Source: Atrichornis clamosus
Taxonomy: Eukaryota > Chordata > Aves > Passeriformes > Menuridae
Direction: 5' to 3'
Length of the DNA stretch: 64,000 nucleotides
NCBI GenBank assembly: GCA_013400975.1
Contig: WBMZ01015305.1
Location: forward strand, 1-64,000
The notes beneath the pieces were generated by a model. It did not search any database. It had not been told where the DNA came from and saw nothing but the letters and a program-made list of their open reading frames with translations. Made by a program: the position numbers and the translations under genes. Shown here one piece after another: positions 32,936 to 47,900 of this stretch (its first letter is position 1; every line of letters starts with the position of its first letter).

Positions 32936-35900
32936 ATGACGGACTCCAAATACTTCACAACCAATAAAAAAGGTTGGTGTTAAGCTGGTGCAGTGGATTG
33001 GAGGTGGTGGGTGGCTATTTTTACACAGCTTTTTTAACTGCATGCAGGAGAACTTGTGCTTTTCTGGTAGCTCTGTCCTTGTTTCTCTTCTTAATCATCC
33101 AGGGAGAAACTTCCAAAGTAGGTCACATGGTGGCAAAAGACAAAACTGGTGTATTATATAGTTTTATGATGCACAAAATGGCCCAAATTTCTGCTTTCTC
33201 AAGGATCAGAAAGCCAAAACATTGGGATTTGAGAGCAGATCTGGTAAGAGACAAAGTTTTAGTTATGGGTTAACAAGTTCCAGACTGAGGATGGTTGTTA
33301 AGTTAGGCATCACAGGATTGTGAGGCATTTAATATTTTGGGTATAAGAGTATCTCTACATCAAATAAAGATAATGGGTGTTCCTTTTGCCATTTCCTCCA
33401 AAGCTGCAGTGCTCTCTCTGACTTTCCTGTGCCTTTACTGCAGGTGTGGTGGTCACCTCACCACAGGACAAACTGCTGCCCTTAAAAATGGGAAACCTGG
33501 AAAGGATCTTTGGATTTATTTTACCCATTCAGCTCTTTCAAAGCAGGGCTTGTTCTGCTGACACTGTCCCAGGCAGATTTTTATAACCTGTACTTGAACA
33601 AAACACTGTTGCTGAGTGCAATTTAAGCCTGATCATTCTCCAGTAGATGTGGAAAATGGTTTGCATTAACCTCTCCTTTGCAAAATGGCTGAGTGCTTCC
33701 TATGAAAGCTCACCAGTGAAAAAAAACCACACTGTTGATCTATTTATGTGTCATTAAGCTGCACAATGAGCTCATAAACGAAGCTAATGCAGTTGGCATC
33801 TTTCTGAGGAGCAGCTCTGTGAGTTCAGGCCTAAAGGCAGGTTTTTCTGGGGTGGCTGCAGGAAGGCAGCCTGCTCTGTCTGAGCTGTGTGAGAGCTGGA
33901 GCTGGCTCAGCTCTGCTCTGGGGCACGAGCTCTGGGTGAGTAATGCCAGGCTCTTCCTCAGGCAGGAGGGATGACGAGTGGTCTCTGCACTGCAGCAGCT
34001 GCTCTTCTCTTTTGGAGTCCCTGGGAGTCTCTCTGTGTCACGCTCTTCAGGAAATTAGTGCTGCTGCTCTGCCCAGGTGTAGGAATTGAAAGTTGGTGCT
34101 GGAATGTATTTTGCCAGAGATATTTTGATGTTTGTAATGTGTGCTCAGCCTCTGGCTGCCCGTGGGGAATTCTGCTGGCTGTCCTTCCTGAGCAAAGCTA
34201 TCTGTCTGTTGGGAGCATTATCCTTCTCAGACCACTTGCTCTGTCTGGAACAGGCCTGATAAACAGCCTTTTGCATGTGTTGCTTTATTTTATGAACTTG
34301 CTTTGCCACTTTGGTGACCCAGCCTGAACTGACACAGTAATGTCTGCAAGAATTATTGTGGAAAAGGCTGCTTTGGGAACCTTGGAATCCAGGCAAGCTG
34401 TGTTACATGGAGCTTTTGTTAATAGTAGCTCTGTCTTTCTAGCTTTATTCCACTGGACTAAACACATGCTTTTCTGTTTCAGCCTCTGTGTACCACAGCA
34501 TTTGGGCTCCACTCCAGCTTTCCCAGGAAGCAGGCAGTGATGAGCAAAACTTAAAAAGTCTGGGCAAAATTCCTAAGCTTAGTTTGTTTCTTGCAGGCAC
34601 AAATCTGGCATCTCCAAATATCTTTTCATCCTGATTATGTAATGGCTGCCTCAGAGAAACAGAGGCTCCAGGGATGTGATTTGGTGTTCTGGAAGTGGGA
34701 GAGCTGGCACATGCAGCATGGTTCTTGTTAATGCCTCCTTCCTCAGCAAGGTGTAGCCCTTACCAGTCCCTTGAATGTTGCAGCTTTGCTTCTCATCGAA
34801 CCATGTGCTCCATAAAGTCTGACAGCTTCCACATGCTGCTGGAGCAGTTTTGTGGGAATTACAGGCCAAGGAAGTAAAAAGTCACTCTGAGCTATCCCTA
34901 AAGCAAGACCCTTTTCTTCTCCCAAGAGGCTCAGTCTGTTTTGTCTTCCCTCAGGAGAGATTTTTGAACTGAAGGCTGAACTCAATAATGAAAAGAAAGA
35001 GAAGAGGAAAGAAGCTGTAAAGAAGGTTATTGCAGCCATGACTGTGGGGAAGGATGTCAGGTAAAAGCAACTTGTACCTGTAGCAGCTCAGGTTGTCTTG
35101 GGACTTGGGTGTGGTGACACGTGGCCATGGAACAGCTCTGAGTTCGGCATCTCAGTGAGTCTGGGGGTGAGGCTGGCTGTGTCCCTGCCTGTGCTGTGCC
35201 AGAATCTCAGGTTTCTCAAGCTCCTTCCTATTACAAGAAAACAAGAGAAACACTTACCTTCAGTGTGGGTGTAGCTCAGTGCCAATGGCCCTTTTTATTT
35301 AAAACGTATCCAGAATTTGACCATTTTGTTTGTCACTTGAGATGATGTTTTCTGGCTGCTTCCTGTCCTGGGTTTTAGTGTTGCAAAGAAAATTCCAAGT
35401 TTTTCTTAGCCTTATTTGGCATAGCACAAATTTAAGCTACATTTTAAAATGAATGATTTTTAATTTGAACCTGTGTCTTACTGCAGCTGAAGGGCCCTGG
35501 CATTTACCTTCTGCAGCACTGTCCCCAGTACTATTTTCTGTCTTTGAGACAACCAGAAGAACCTGTTTGAGGGAATGCTTTCTCCCTTCCAGCTCCTCCT
35601 GGTACTGGAGCCTACCAGAGAGTCACAGTAATTCTGGATTCATGGCAGCCTGGTCTGTTGCCACGGAAATGAATATCAAGTTGCAAATTTAGCATCTTGA
35701 CTTCATTGTAGAATGAAGGGAGATGTAAACTGGGAGGAGAAAAAAACCTAATCTTTTTTGTCAGCAGCAAAAAGCCTTCACCTTTACATCCCTACAGCAA
35801 ACCTGGGAGCTACAAAATCCTTGTGTAACTTCCTGTGTTATTCTGCAGTGCTGTGGACAGATTGCTGCTTGACATTTGAGTGAAACCCAGCTTGTCAGTG

Positions 35901-38900
35901 TTTAAGCTTCTAATCACTCTGGAATCCTCTAGTCTGAAATCTGGCAGGTTCTTCAGAAGTGTTCTGCACGACCAAAATGTTTTTAAGCAACTCTTTTTGT
36001 CTTGTGGGTTCATTTTTAGGCCTGACATGGTAGAATTTTCTTGTTTGGTGAACTCCCCAGTTAAAACATGTTTAGAAAATTGTATTAGTTTTCACCTCTT
36101 CCTGTGTTAAAGGCACAGAAGAGATTAAATGATTATTATAAAATCCACTGCAAACTGCTTTGAAAGGGAAGGTGACCTTTCACTAAACAGCAGGATGCTT
36201 AAAATGGTTAAAATGCCAGGTTTTTCTGACTTCCTTGATATTGTTACTATCCCCTTTGCGTGCCATGCAATCTCTCTTTTTTACCTTGTGGATGGGAGTG
36301 TTGATCTGCTGGAGGGCAGGAAGGCTCTGCAGAAGGATCTGGACAGGCTGGGTCCGTGGGCTGAGGGCAGTGGTGTGAGGCTCAGTGGTTTGAGGTCCTG
36401 CACTCAGGTCACAGCAGTCCATGGAACACTCCAGGCATGGGGAAAAGCAGCTGGAAAGCTGGAAAAGGACCTGGGGGTGCAGGTTGACTGAGCTGGTGTG
36501 TGCCCAGGTGGCCAAGAAAGCCAAGGGCATCCTGGGCTGTATCAGGAATAGTGTGGCCAGCAGGACCAGAGCAATGACAGCTGGTCTTTTTAACCTCAAC
36601 AATTCCATGCTTTTATCCTTGCTTATCCTTGTGTTGTCTGTGCAGCTCCCTGTTCCCTGATGTTGTGAACTGCATGCAGACCGACAACCTGGAGCTGAAG
36701 AAGCTGGTCTACCTGTACCTGATGAACTATGCCAAAAGCCAGCCAGATATGGCCATCATGGCTGTCAACAGCTTTGTGAAGGTAACCTGCTCCCATGGCA
36801 CACCCGGAAATGGCCCAGCACCTTGGCTGTCAGCACATCTCCTTTGTCCATGAGCCTTTTGGAGCTGTTTATCTCTGCTTCTGGGGAGAGGAGGGTGCTG
36901 AGCCCAACAGATCCGGGTCCTTTCCCTCACTTGTTGCTGCTGGTTATTGCAGAGGAGATGACTTAAGCACCCCTGTAAGTGGCTGTGAGAGAGCCTGCTC
37001 CAGGGAAAGCTGCTTCTCTTGTTTTACCAACTGCTGGTATTGGATAACAGATTTTATCTGTTTCATCTTCCAGCCTTTGTAGTGTCTGATACAGGGATAT
37101 CAAACTTCCTGTTTGAATGCTTCAGCTGTGCTCTGTGTGGAAAACCTTTATCTCTGGTGAAACAAAGACAGTTCACTGGAAAAACAACAGCCTGATGGCT
37201 GTGTTGCCTTTAGTTCTGTTGTCAAGTTGCCTCCCTTTATCTAGGAAATGTTATTTCAGTCCCATGTTATGCGAGATAAAACCCAATGCTTAGGAGAAGT
37301 TTGAGAATTGTCGTAGAGTATTATAAAATTTGAGATATTGGAGAATGGGATTAAGTTTCAAGTTTATTGTGGTTCTTGAGGCAGAGAGAGGTGAGAAGAC
37401 CTAGGGTGAGAGCAGGTCTGTTCTTCTGGCCAGGATGTCCCTAACTTCCTTTTTGGAAGGAATATTGTCTGTCTGTAAAGTGTAATTCTGTTAGAATGGA
37501 CTAACAAAATGGTGTTTTCCATCTTTGTGCTTTTCCCTGCAAGGAAATGTCTGGTGTCCCTTCTGGCAGGTTGGGGGACAAGTGTTAGTGAAGAGCAAGT
37601 GTTGACACTGGTCTGCACTAACTCAGCACTTCACACACAGTTCCCAGTTCAGGGTGTGGAATGCACTGGTAGGACGTGTCACTTCTCTTGTAGGCTTCAA
37701 ATGTGTTTTTTCAGCTGTAGGAAACTTTAACAGTGAAAGGTAAATGCTTTTGTAGGTCATTCTGTAGCCATCCTTTCATAGGCTGATTTTGGAGGAGCTC
37801 AGAGATGTGGATGGATTGGATGTATGGAGAACTATGTAGTCTTGAAGTATGAAGTGCTGTATCCCTGTTCTTTTTCCTCTTCAGGAAAGCACCTCTAGAG
37901 TAGCTTTTGCCTAGTGCTTCATACCTTGTAACTTAAGAGATGTTTGTAAGATTCCTTGGCCTTTAAGGAATAGGCCTTGATGACTTGTATTGTGTTTAGT
38001 TGTTGATTTTCCCTTTTATATCTGTTGCTCCTTTAAACCAGGAAGGCTGGAATTCAGTGAATTACTTTGCCTGAGGGTTGCCAGTGGTTCGATTTTGGGT
38101 GCTGAGAGCTGCTGCTCCAGCTTAGCTGTAGCTGCTGGATCATGCTGAAAGCAGCTTTGCCTGGGAGAACGAAGGGACACCGAGATCCCAATTTCACAAG
38201 CTACCACAGCCTGGAAACATCTTGAGAAAGTGTAAAACTTCCTGTGAACCAGCAAGTGCCCCCTTTTATCCCTGATCTGAAATAATTGCCTGGCTCTTAG
38301 CACGTAATCAGAGAGAACGCTTCTTAAGTAAGAACAGCCTGGTTCTGGCAGCAGGGAGTCGGTGGCTGGTGGTGCAGGTTTGTTCACTGGGCGTTCTGTT
38401 GCAGGACTGTGAAGATCCAAACCCCCTGATCCGTGCCCTGGCCGTGCGGACGATGGGATGCATCCGGGTGGACAAAATCACGGAGTATCTGTGCGAGCCC
38501 CTCCGCAAGTGTCTGAAGGATGAGGACCCCTACGTGAGGAAGACTGCCGCTGTCTGCGTGGCCAAGCTGCACGACATCAATGCCCAGATGGTGGAGGACC
38601 AAGGATTTCTGGATTCCCTGCGGGACCTGATTGCAGACTCCAATCCCATGGTAACGTGTTCCCAGCGCGTTGCTGGAGTCTGTCGTGTTTGATAATCGGG
38701 AATGTGAAAGGTTTTCCATTGCAGCTGCTGCACTGGGGCGAATGTGTTGGTTAGAGAGCACTTGTTGCCTCAGAAAACAGGAAATACCTTCTGGTTTTAG
38801 ATCTGTTTGGGCTTTTGCCTGTTTTGCCTGTCTTGAGTGCTGCAAAAGTGTAATTTCCTGATCAGGTGACTCTGGAGCAAGAAATATGTGATGCCGCTCC

Positions 38901-41900
38901 ATTGTAGCTCTTGCTTTCCTACAGGCTCTGTCTCTTCTTGGAATAAGAGTTTGGATGAATTCATTTGCTAATGCAGATAAATCCAGTGGCTTGTAATGAG
39001 TGGAGAAAATCAATGCTAATGTTTTTAATAAAGTTAAATGAGTTGTCAGAGCAGAGGTGGAGATCATGACCAAGAATTTCACAGGAGTAAATTACCTACT
39101 AAATCAACATTTAATCATGGTTGATGAAGGGTCCATTTTCAAGCCAGGTGTCTTCTGCTATTATTTAGTAACTAAAAGGTGGTGGCCAATGGATTGAAGT
39201 GGCCCACTGCATAATCCTTTCATTCAAGATTGTTTCCTGTTTTCTGCCGGAATCCAGCCAGCATACCAATATCATCCTGACTCTTAGCAGGGAAGAGAAC
39301 TTCTGCAGCTCAGCTTAACTCAGAGTTTAAGGATGTGACTGCTACTTTTTTAGCCCTTTTAGAGCACAGACTCTGCTTAAAGACACAATCTCACTTTATT
39401 AGGGCGGGTCTAACAGCTCTTTCTGTGGTACATGAATCAAAGCACAGAAAGCAAATTTGTGTCCTCTTGTAGCTGTCTTTGGACCCCTCAGATAAACCAA
39501 GTGCAGGTGATAATGTGCCATTCCCTTTAGCAGGAGAATGAAGGCTGCTGATTGCTTTTTGTCAGACCATCTAGAGACAGTAAAATTCGAGGTGTCTGAC
39601 TTTCACAGGCACCAGTCTGAGTGGTGATGTCTCAGGAGATACCTATTTTCTCTGATATCCAGCTCTTTTACAAGTTGTCTTTTTTATCTGCCTCCCTGAT
39701 TTTTTTTCTCATGCCGGGTTTCTGTATGAATATTGATGACTACTTGAAGATGCTTTCTTTGTGTAGGCAACTTTGAGGCACATAGAGAAACACCTGCTGT
39801 TTTAGCTCAGTGTGGAGGGTGTGCCTTGCAGCCTCTGAAGGGACTTGCTTGGGCTGCTTTAGTTCCACTTCAGTGCAGGCCCTGGTGTTCAGCAGCTCCC
39901 AGGCAGCAGTGGAGTGTGCTGTGGTCAGGGATAGAACCTCCTCTTCTCCTAGCCTTGGTTCAGCTCTGATTTTTTTCTGGTTACAGCCACGTGCATATGA
40001 GTTGAAGAGCTCAGGCTGAATAGATGGGGTACTTCAGGAGAAATTATTAAGGTTTTGCTTGCCCTTTCTGCCTTTTGATCTCTGTGGAGCTCACTGGGTT
40101 GGTAAATGAACCCTTGGCTGATAGGAGAGCACAGATATGTATTTGAAAAGTGCGTTAACTTAATATTGACTGAAATAAATGGAGACAAGAGGAAAAATAC
40201 CAAAGGGCGATGTATGCTCCATTTGCTAAATAAACCTCCAAAAGTAGCACAGGGGTTCCTAATATAATATCAGTAAAACTAATGAGCTCCTTGGTGGTAA
40301 TGAGGGTGGGCTGGGACAGCAGAACCTTCGCAGCTGCTGCACTGGACTGCAGCTCTCCAGCTGCTGAAGCTGTGCAGGCTCACAGTACCTGCCCCACGTT
40401 GTACTCACCTGCTCTCCCCAAAACTGAGGATTCTCAGCAGGAAAATGCAATTTGGAGGAGTGATGGTGATGAAGGACAGGCCTGTGGTATGTTTTCAGGC
40501 CCACAGGCTTTGAGAGGATCATGGAGCTGGTGTTCCATGTACTGGTTTGCCAGGTTTTACTGTGGGATGGGGCATTTATATTTTTGCCTTTTAAGAATGC
40601 ATGGGGAGAGATTTTATCAAAGGTTTGAGGCTCTTATAGCTGCTGATTTAATGCAATATTTAATCTGGTTACAATTTTAGTCGAAAAAGACATTCCTTCT
40701 AATTAAGTTTATTCCTTCTTTGAAATTCACACCTTTGTGGCACGGTGTTTCCCTCAAAAGTCCAGGAACTATCCACCCCTAATTAGGGTTCATCTTCCTG
40801 GTCAAACCATCCACCTCACTGCTGCTCTCCCCGTGGGAAATGCCAGTGGGGTTCCTGATGACCTTGAATTGTGTTTGCCAGGCAGGTTAAATTTGTGTGC
40901 AAGTTGATATTTATGAAGGTATTTTTCCTTGGAATGCAGTCCTGCCTGGAAGGTCTCTTCAAGTTAAATGTGTATATCAGTACTGGCTATCAAAAGAGAG
41001 ATTGCTGGAAGGAATGGTGCAGATGGAGATATTCTTATGGCCTAGTCCTCTGTAAATGGTGCATCTCAATCATTGCAACCTGTTATCTGAGCTCATTCAT
41101 ATTTATTTTATAAATGTTTCTCCTCTTTTGATGGCTTGTGGAAATGGGCAACATTAGATACTTAATGAAGCAGAATTTTTTAGATGGGAAATCCACACTT
41201 GTTCTCTCTTCTGAGAAATGAAGGTTTTGAGCGGGAGCTAAAAAAGGCTGCAGTTGAAAAATAGTCTTGGAGAAGGGTTTTATTATGGTTTTGTAATTGG
41301 TTGCCTCTAGCACATAAGCAAGCTCTAAGCTTTTTAGCTGGGTGCTTGGTAGAGTAACATCTCCATCTGTGGCTCACTAATTGCCTCATAATTGTGCAGA
41401 GATCAGGGTGCATATTTCTCTGGGCTCAGATCACCTTCATCGTAACCACGTCTGACTAAGTTGGAGGCAATCTTGTCAGAAACATTTTGGGTTTATTTGG
41501 TGTTTTCCTGTATTTTTGGACTAATGGTGTGATTCTGTGTTAATAAACCAGCAGCAATGGGGGATTCAGGGCAGTGAAGTCCAGTTGAGGTGCTGTAGGT
41601 GCACAGCCAAGGTGCTTTCCCCCTTTATCCAGGCATTTTGTTGCCAGGATGTATCCTGAGTTCACATAAAGTGATCTTTTGAACAGGTGCATCCCCTGGG
41701 TGAATTAATCCAAATTTCTAATGGCATCTCTATTGCAATGGATGTATCTGGCAAGGTACCAGGGGGTTGGTGGCTGGTGACATGACAGCAGAGTTAGCTG
41801 AGATGTCTTGTAGGCAGTGGGCCTACAACCCCCCCCAAGGGCATGGTTCAGTTGCACTGCAGAAGTTTGATTGTGGAAGGAGTCTTTAATCTCATTTTAC

Positions 41901-44900
41901 AGATGAGTCTAAAGTGCTTCTGGCTGCCCTTCGTCACATGGGATCCTCCCAAAGAGGATCCTTCCATAGAGGGAGCCCTCATTTCTTCCCAGAGCTGTCT
42001 TAAGGCAAATCCTTCTTTTTTTGCCCTGCGTTTCTGTGCATGGAGCTCAGCAGGAGCAGATCTGGAGGAGTATAAAGTTGGGGCCTGGCTGCTGGGCTTG
42101 CTCAGTCCTCAGCACCCTTCTTGCTGGTAACAAGACAACATGTTCTCCCATAATCCTCATGTTCTAACAAAAATACGACTCCAAAATGGCATCCCAGGAT
42201 TTCTGTGTACTCCAGGTTACTGCAGGACCCTGTTCACACCCAGCAGCAGCAGTAGGTGTTAGTGAGGTGAGAGAGGTAGGAGTGTTTCACACCTACTGGT
42301 GGCCAGAGGTTCTCTGAGGTCTCAGACAAACCTTCTTTTTTTCTTTTTTTCCTTTTTCCTGGTGCTGTCTTGTTCTGGCCTGTGTGAATCACATCCAGTG
42401 ACTGCTCATCCTTGGAGCATTGGAAGTGCTGAGCCCGGGTGAGGGAGAGCAGACCACGAGATGGCAGCAGCTTAAAGCAGAACCAAAGCTGAATATCCTT
42501 AGACACTTTATTTTGTAACTAGTTCCCTCCTGGTTTTTATCCCTGCACTTGATTTTCTTCAGGAATGTAAACATTAGCAGAAAAACATGAGAGGAAATTC
42601 ATCTTAAGCCTTACTGCTCTTTTAATATTTGAGTGGAACAACCTTTCTCTCCAAATATTTTCAAACCTTGACCTTCTAAGGTAACTTTTAACCCATGGAG
42701 TAGATTTCCTGCCAATCTATCTGTTATCTACATGGGTTAAGTTAACTGATGTCGCATTCTCCTTGTTATTTTCTAGGTTCTGTTCAGTTTTTTAATTCCT
42801 TCCTGTAGCATTTCTTCTTCCTCATCCTCTGCTTTGTCACTGTGGTGTGCTGGATCAAAGCTTCTCAGGTGTGGCTGTTCTGCTCCTGTGTTTTTACGGG
42901 CTGTCCAATAACTTTCCCATCTACACGTCACAATTTAGTGGGAGAAACACTGTCGTGACTCAACATGGAGTAAACCGAGATGACATAAGCTGGGAAATAC
43001 TCCGCACACTTGGTGCATAATTCAACTCTGTTGTACCTGGGAGTTTTTTGCCTTTAGCATTAACTATGAAAGGGATCTGAGATCTGACAACTGAAGATGG
43101 TGAGGTCCACCTTGATCTAATGGGAATTTCCTCCAGCAGTATTGAGTTTCCACAGTTCACAGATGAGACTAAAAACCTGTAGATAGAAATCAGTGCTGTC
43201 CTGTCTCTCCTGCTGTGTCTGTGAGCAAGGTAGGTTCCTCCTCTGCCAGAACTTCAGAGTGTGTGTGTGAGCTTCCTGGATGATCCTATGGAGGAAGACG
43301 AGCTTCCTTTTGTTCTTTTTCCTACTAGCTGGCAAAGCAGTTTATCTTTGAGGTGGTGTCCTGGGCAATGAACCTGTTTAGAAACAGAAGCAGCTTTTGT
43401 CTCCTGGGCCTGTCCTCCACTGAGTATCTGCAGGAATTTTATCCCTCTCTGTGTAGTAAAGCTGAGAAAAGAACCCCTGGCTGAGAAACTGGTGATCCTC
43501 TGAGTCCCTAAAGGACTGTGTGGGAGGCAGTCAGGGATGTGGGAATTCTCTTATACAGCAGGGAGTGGAACACCACCTTCTCCACGGGCACAGGAGATCA
43601 CTTGTTCCTTGTGGGGACCCTCCCAGCCGTGTGTTTTCCCTCTACAGCTGGTGTTTTTTCTGGTGGGAGGAGTGAGCTGTCAGTGCTGGGTGAGTTTTAT
43701 GATTCCTGCTCATGCAGGTTGTAATGGCTTGAAGATTCACATCCCAGTATGGAGCTGAATTTTGCTGGGAGCTGTAGGCTCTGCAGGATCTCGTCAGCTT
43801 GGGGCTGCTCCAGGATACCCTCTGGATGAAAAACATCCCTCTTCTTTTCAACCCAGATGTTGAAGTCCTCCAACCATGTCTGAAGCTGTCCTGTGTGTGG
43901 TTTGTTGGGTTTTTTTTAATGTTTGTGCTGCAAGTGGAGATAATATTTCCTTCTGGGAGACACTTGATGGCATTTGTAGGCGGAATTTCTTTTACCCAGT
44001 GATGGATATGTTGCAGTGAATGAGAACGTTGCTTGGGGCTGTTGAAGAGTGGTGGTGTCACTTTGGAGCTCTTTAATTGATGTTTCTGCTGTTTACATGA
44101 GGCTGCCCAGGAGGGAGAGCGACACTTTTTGTAAAGTATGCAGCCAAAAGCAGCAACAAGCTGGAAAAAAGATAGGGAGAGGCTGTGGAGGAGCCTGTCT
44201 AGAAGAGTGGCTTATGTGTGGTGGGATGCTTGAGGGAGGAAATCTGGGAGATTGCGAGGGAGTGCAGGAACCAGCTGTGTGTTGCAGCAGACACCAGCAC
44301 AGACTGAAACTAGGGAAGAAAGGAGAGTTGCCACCTGTAATTGGTGGCACAGCTTCTGATTACCCACTCTGACCCCCTCTTGCTCTGCTGGGTTTGGCTT
44401 TGGAATGAGCTCTTGCAACAGCTTCTCCAGAGGAAGGCTGGAATCTGACTTACTGAGTAGGTGTTTCCTTCTCCAGGTTGCCATCCTAAACAAAGCTGAG
44501 GGGATTTCAAGCCTGCATGTGGGACTTGGTTTATTGGTTGGTTGGTTTTGGTAGGCTTGTGGATGAGGGATACAGGTTGTGAGCATCTTCCATGGAAGCT
44601 GTGCTTTTCCCTGTGTCTTCAGTACTGGCAGAGATGCAGTGAATTTGTGTGATAGCTTTTGAATTTCTAGGGCTCCAGAGCCTGTCTTCCCAGATCCCCT
44701 CATTTATAAAACTTAATTGACAAATTCATCCATCAGAGACCTGTCTCCTTCCAATTACAGCCACCAGGATGTGCCTAATTTCCAAAGCATTTAGTCTTGC
44801 TGAATAGATCATTCCGGGATCTCTAACATCAATCATTGTGCTGGGAATTTTGTTGACATGTGTCTCCATGTTAGATTTGCAATGGGAACAGACACTTCAA

Positions 44901-47900
44901 GCTATTGACAAGCACCATTTGTCAGAAAATGCTGTGGTTGTGATGTTTTGTAACTCTGCCCCCCTCTTTTTAGGGCTCTGTAAGGGTTTTGTTGGTGCTC
45001 TTTTCCCAATAGTGGCTCAGACCAGAGACAGCCCTTTTGCCGCTGGATGGTGCCAGTGAGAACCCCTGCCAGGAAAATTGCAAAAAAATAAAGCAAAAGA
45101 AACCTTCCTCTGTGTGGTAGCTGCCTGATCCAGACTGGGATCAGACCACAGTGCTTTCTGGAATGAAAATAGGGAGTTGCAGACTCTGTGTCTTCCTCTG
45201 GAGTTTAGTTTCCTGCACTGGGGGCTCAGCTGTGCCAAGGAGAAGCCCTTGGTGATGGAGCCATCCCTGAACAGCTTCTTGCCCACCTACCGCAAGAGTT
45301 TCAACAGTTGGGGGAGGCATGTTTTCCTGTCTTACAGCTCACACATCCTGATTTTTGCAAGGATGTGAGTGCAGGAGTGATGTTCTAGTCTGCCATAAAG
45401 TGCCATTTTTCTGCAGGGAAGTGCAAAAACCAGTTAGGGCAAGCACACCGTGGGAAGTATAACACTTAACTTCCCTTCATTGCCACCTCCATAAAAATTC
45501 AGCCCACTTGCAAAAAGCAAGCCAGGAGGTCTTCCCCACCCAGGCAGTTTTTGGGACGTGATCAGGAACTGGGAATGTGTTAGTCTCCCAGAGCTTTAAT
45601 TTGTATTTATACATATAAACATGCATTAACAGTGTGAGAGGTTCATATAGAATCTCTGACTTGCATGATTGAGCCATTTTATAGAATCATTGAATCACAG
45701 AAGGGTTTGGGTTGGGAGGGACCTTAAAGATCATCTGGTTCCACCCCCTGCCCTGGGCAGGGACACCTCCCACTATCCCAGGTTGCTCCAAGCCCTGTCC
45801 AACCTGGCCTTGGACACTTCCAGGGATGAGGCAGCCGCAGCTGCTCTGGGCACCTTGTGCCAGGGCCTCCCCACCCTCACAGGGAAGGATTTCTTCCCTA
45901 AAGTGAGTGATTTTAATTGTTCTGGACTGTTTTTAGGGAAGCACAGTAAAGGGGGTTTGGAGATAAAAGTTACAATGTGAGCAGGAGTAGGGGTCATGTT
46001 CTCTGGAGAGCACCCCTTAGGGAGCTAGGCACACAGCATGATCTGTGTCCTTGGAAACAAGTGGCCCTGTGAGATACCCATCCCCGTGGATGCTCTGAAT
46101 ATCCCATCCGGGAGTCTGTGCTTAATGACACAGATGTACCATGCGAGCCAGGAGTGCTCTTTGAAATGTCAGCACCTCTCCTTTCTCGGAAACATCGTGT
46201 GGTGCCTGGGCTCCCTCCAGGGCAGGAGCCTCCGGCCGCGGGGGGAACGCTGCCTTCCCTCAGCATCTTCTCAGAGCCCCTTAATTCTCCCTTCTTTTCT
46301 TCATTTTCACTTCACTTTAATGGCATGGCGAGCCAGAGGTTCCTGTTTTAAGCAGCAGAACGTTGTATTTCATTAACTCCATTACACACTTGGTTTAATT
46401 TCCAATTAGCATGGGATGCTAGGGAAATAATCTGCTTGCTTCGACTGGTTGGCGTTCTGGATGTGCCGAGCTTCCCTCCTGTCCCCCCACCCCCTGCAGA
46501 GCCTTTCTGTGTGGGCTGACAGGCAGACACGCAGGTTTTCACCCACCCCCTTTCCTCCTTGTTCGTGTGTCTTATACCATTTGCTCTGAGCTAAAGGTTT
46601 GAGCTGCCAGAAGGAATAACTGGCAAATCCGTGCTCCTACCTCTGCAGCTTTCCGTGAGGTCAGATCTGGCCTCTCTGGCTGCAGAGGGAGTTTGTCTGT
46701 AGGTGGATTTTAAAATGTTGGGTTCTTGTTAAAGCTGTAATGTAGTTCTAAGTGCAGGGTTTGGATTTTTTTTTTTTTTTAAATAAGAGCCTGTGAGATT
46801 TAGTTACCCTCATCCCAGTGATGCTTCTCCCAGAGCCTAAATTTATTGGGATATTCCAGCCAAAAGCAGGTTTATTGTCATTCAGCTCATCTGTGCTCCA
46901 AAGGGATGTTACTGTGGCTGCATTTGAATAATGTGAAAATGTACCCAGGGTGAACTGATTTACATCAGCAAGCCAGGGACCTGTTATTATTATTAATTAT
47001 TATTAATTCTTCAATCTGCTCTGCATTTTTATTTTCTAGGGGATTTTTAGGTGGATCCTCGTTTGACAGCTCTTAGCTTAAAGTTGATATTCTTAATTTT
47101 GAGTCAAGTGAGGCACTTTGCAGTGGAGTTAACTTAGAATTTTAAGCTCTAAAAGCTTTTCCTATTCATTAGTTGTTTGGGCTCACATAGCTGTGACTAG
47201 TGGGTTGACAGTGTTTTCATTATTTTTGAGAACTAAAGACTTTACCAGCTGTAGTTTCACGTCCTTTTAGTCTGCTTCTTCCAATCTATGGAATAATCAT
47301 ACAACTCCTGGTTGGTTTCTCATCAAAATAAAGTTTTGAAAAGCAGAGAATTCTTTGTTTGTTAAAGAAACTTAGGGCTTTTTTTCATCAGCCTGTGCAA
47401 CTTGTCCAGTTCCTTTGTCCTATACCATTCGTTGAGCTTTAGCTGACTTCTGTATGTTTCCCAGCAATTCCATCATCATTGCTGTTTATTTTAAAGAGAA
47501 AATAACCAACCTTTTGTGTGACTTATCATTTTGTTCTTGCTGTTCAGTGCAGTTGGACTTCATGATGTGTTGCTGTGTTACGGAAAAGGTGTCAACTGAG
47601 TTAAGCCTTAAGGTTCAGCTTTGCTTTAGGGTTTTTTTGGCCAAAACCCATCTTTCTGAATATTTCCAGTGACACTTCCATGACTGCCAGAGTACACACT
47701 GGATTAGCAGGTGATGTAATGCTGGAACTGGTGGCCTTTTTTCCACACCTGAGTGATAACTCTTAGTGGGCAGTGCTTCAGCCTTTGTTGAGCTGCCCTC
47801 TCACCTGGTGGGAGCTGTTGGCAGAGCAGGACTGGGGTGCTGGGATGGAATTGTGCAGTGCTGGCTCGTGCTGCTCTGTGTTCCCATCTCCCAGCACAGC

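Noticed and set aside
38384..39082. A 232-residue minus-strand frame
   Set aside because: It is the antisense shadow of the AP2B1 exon at 38405-38650 extended into the intron.
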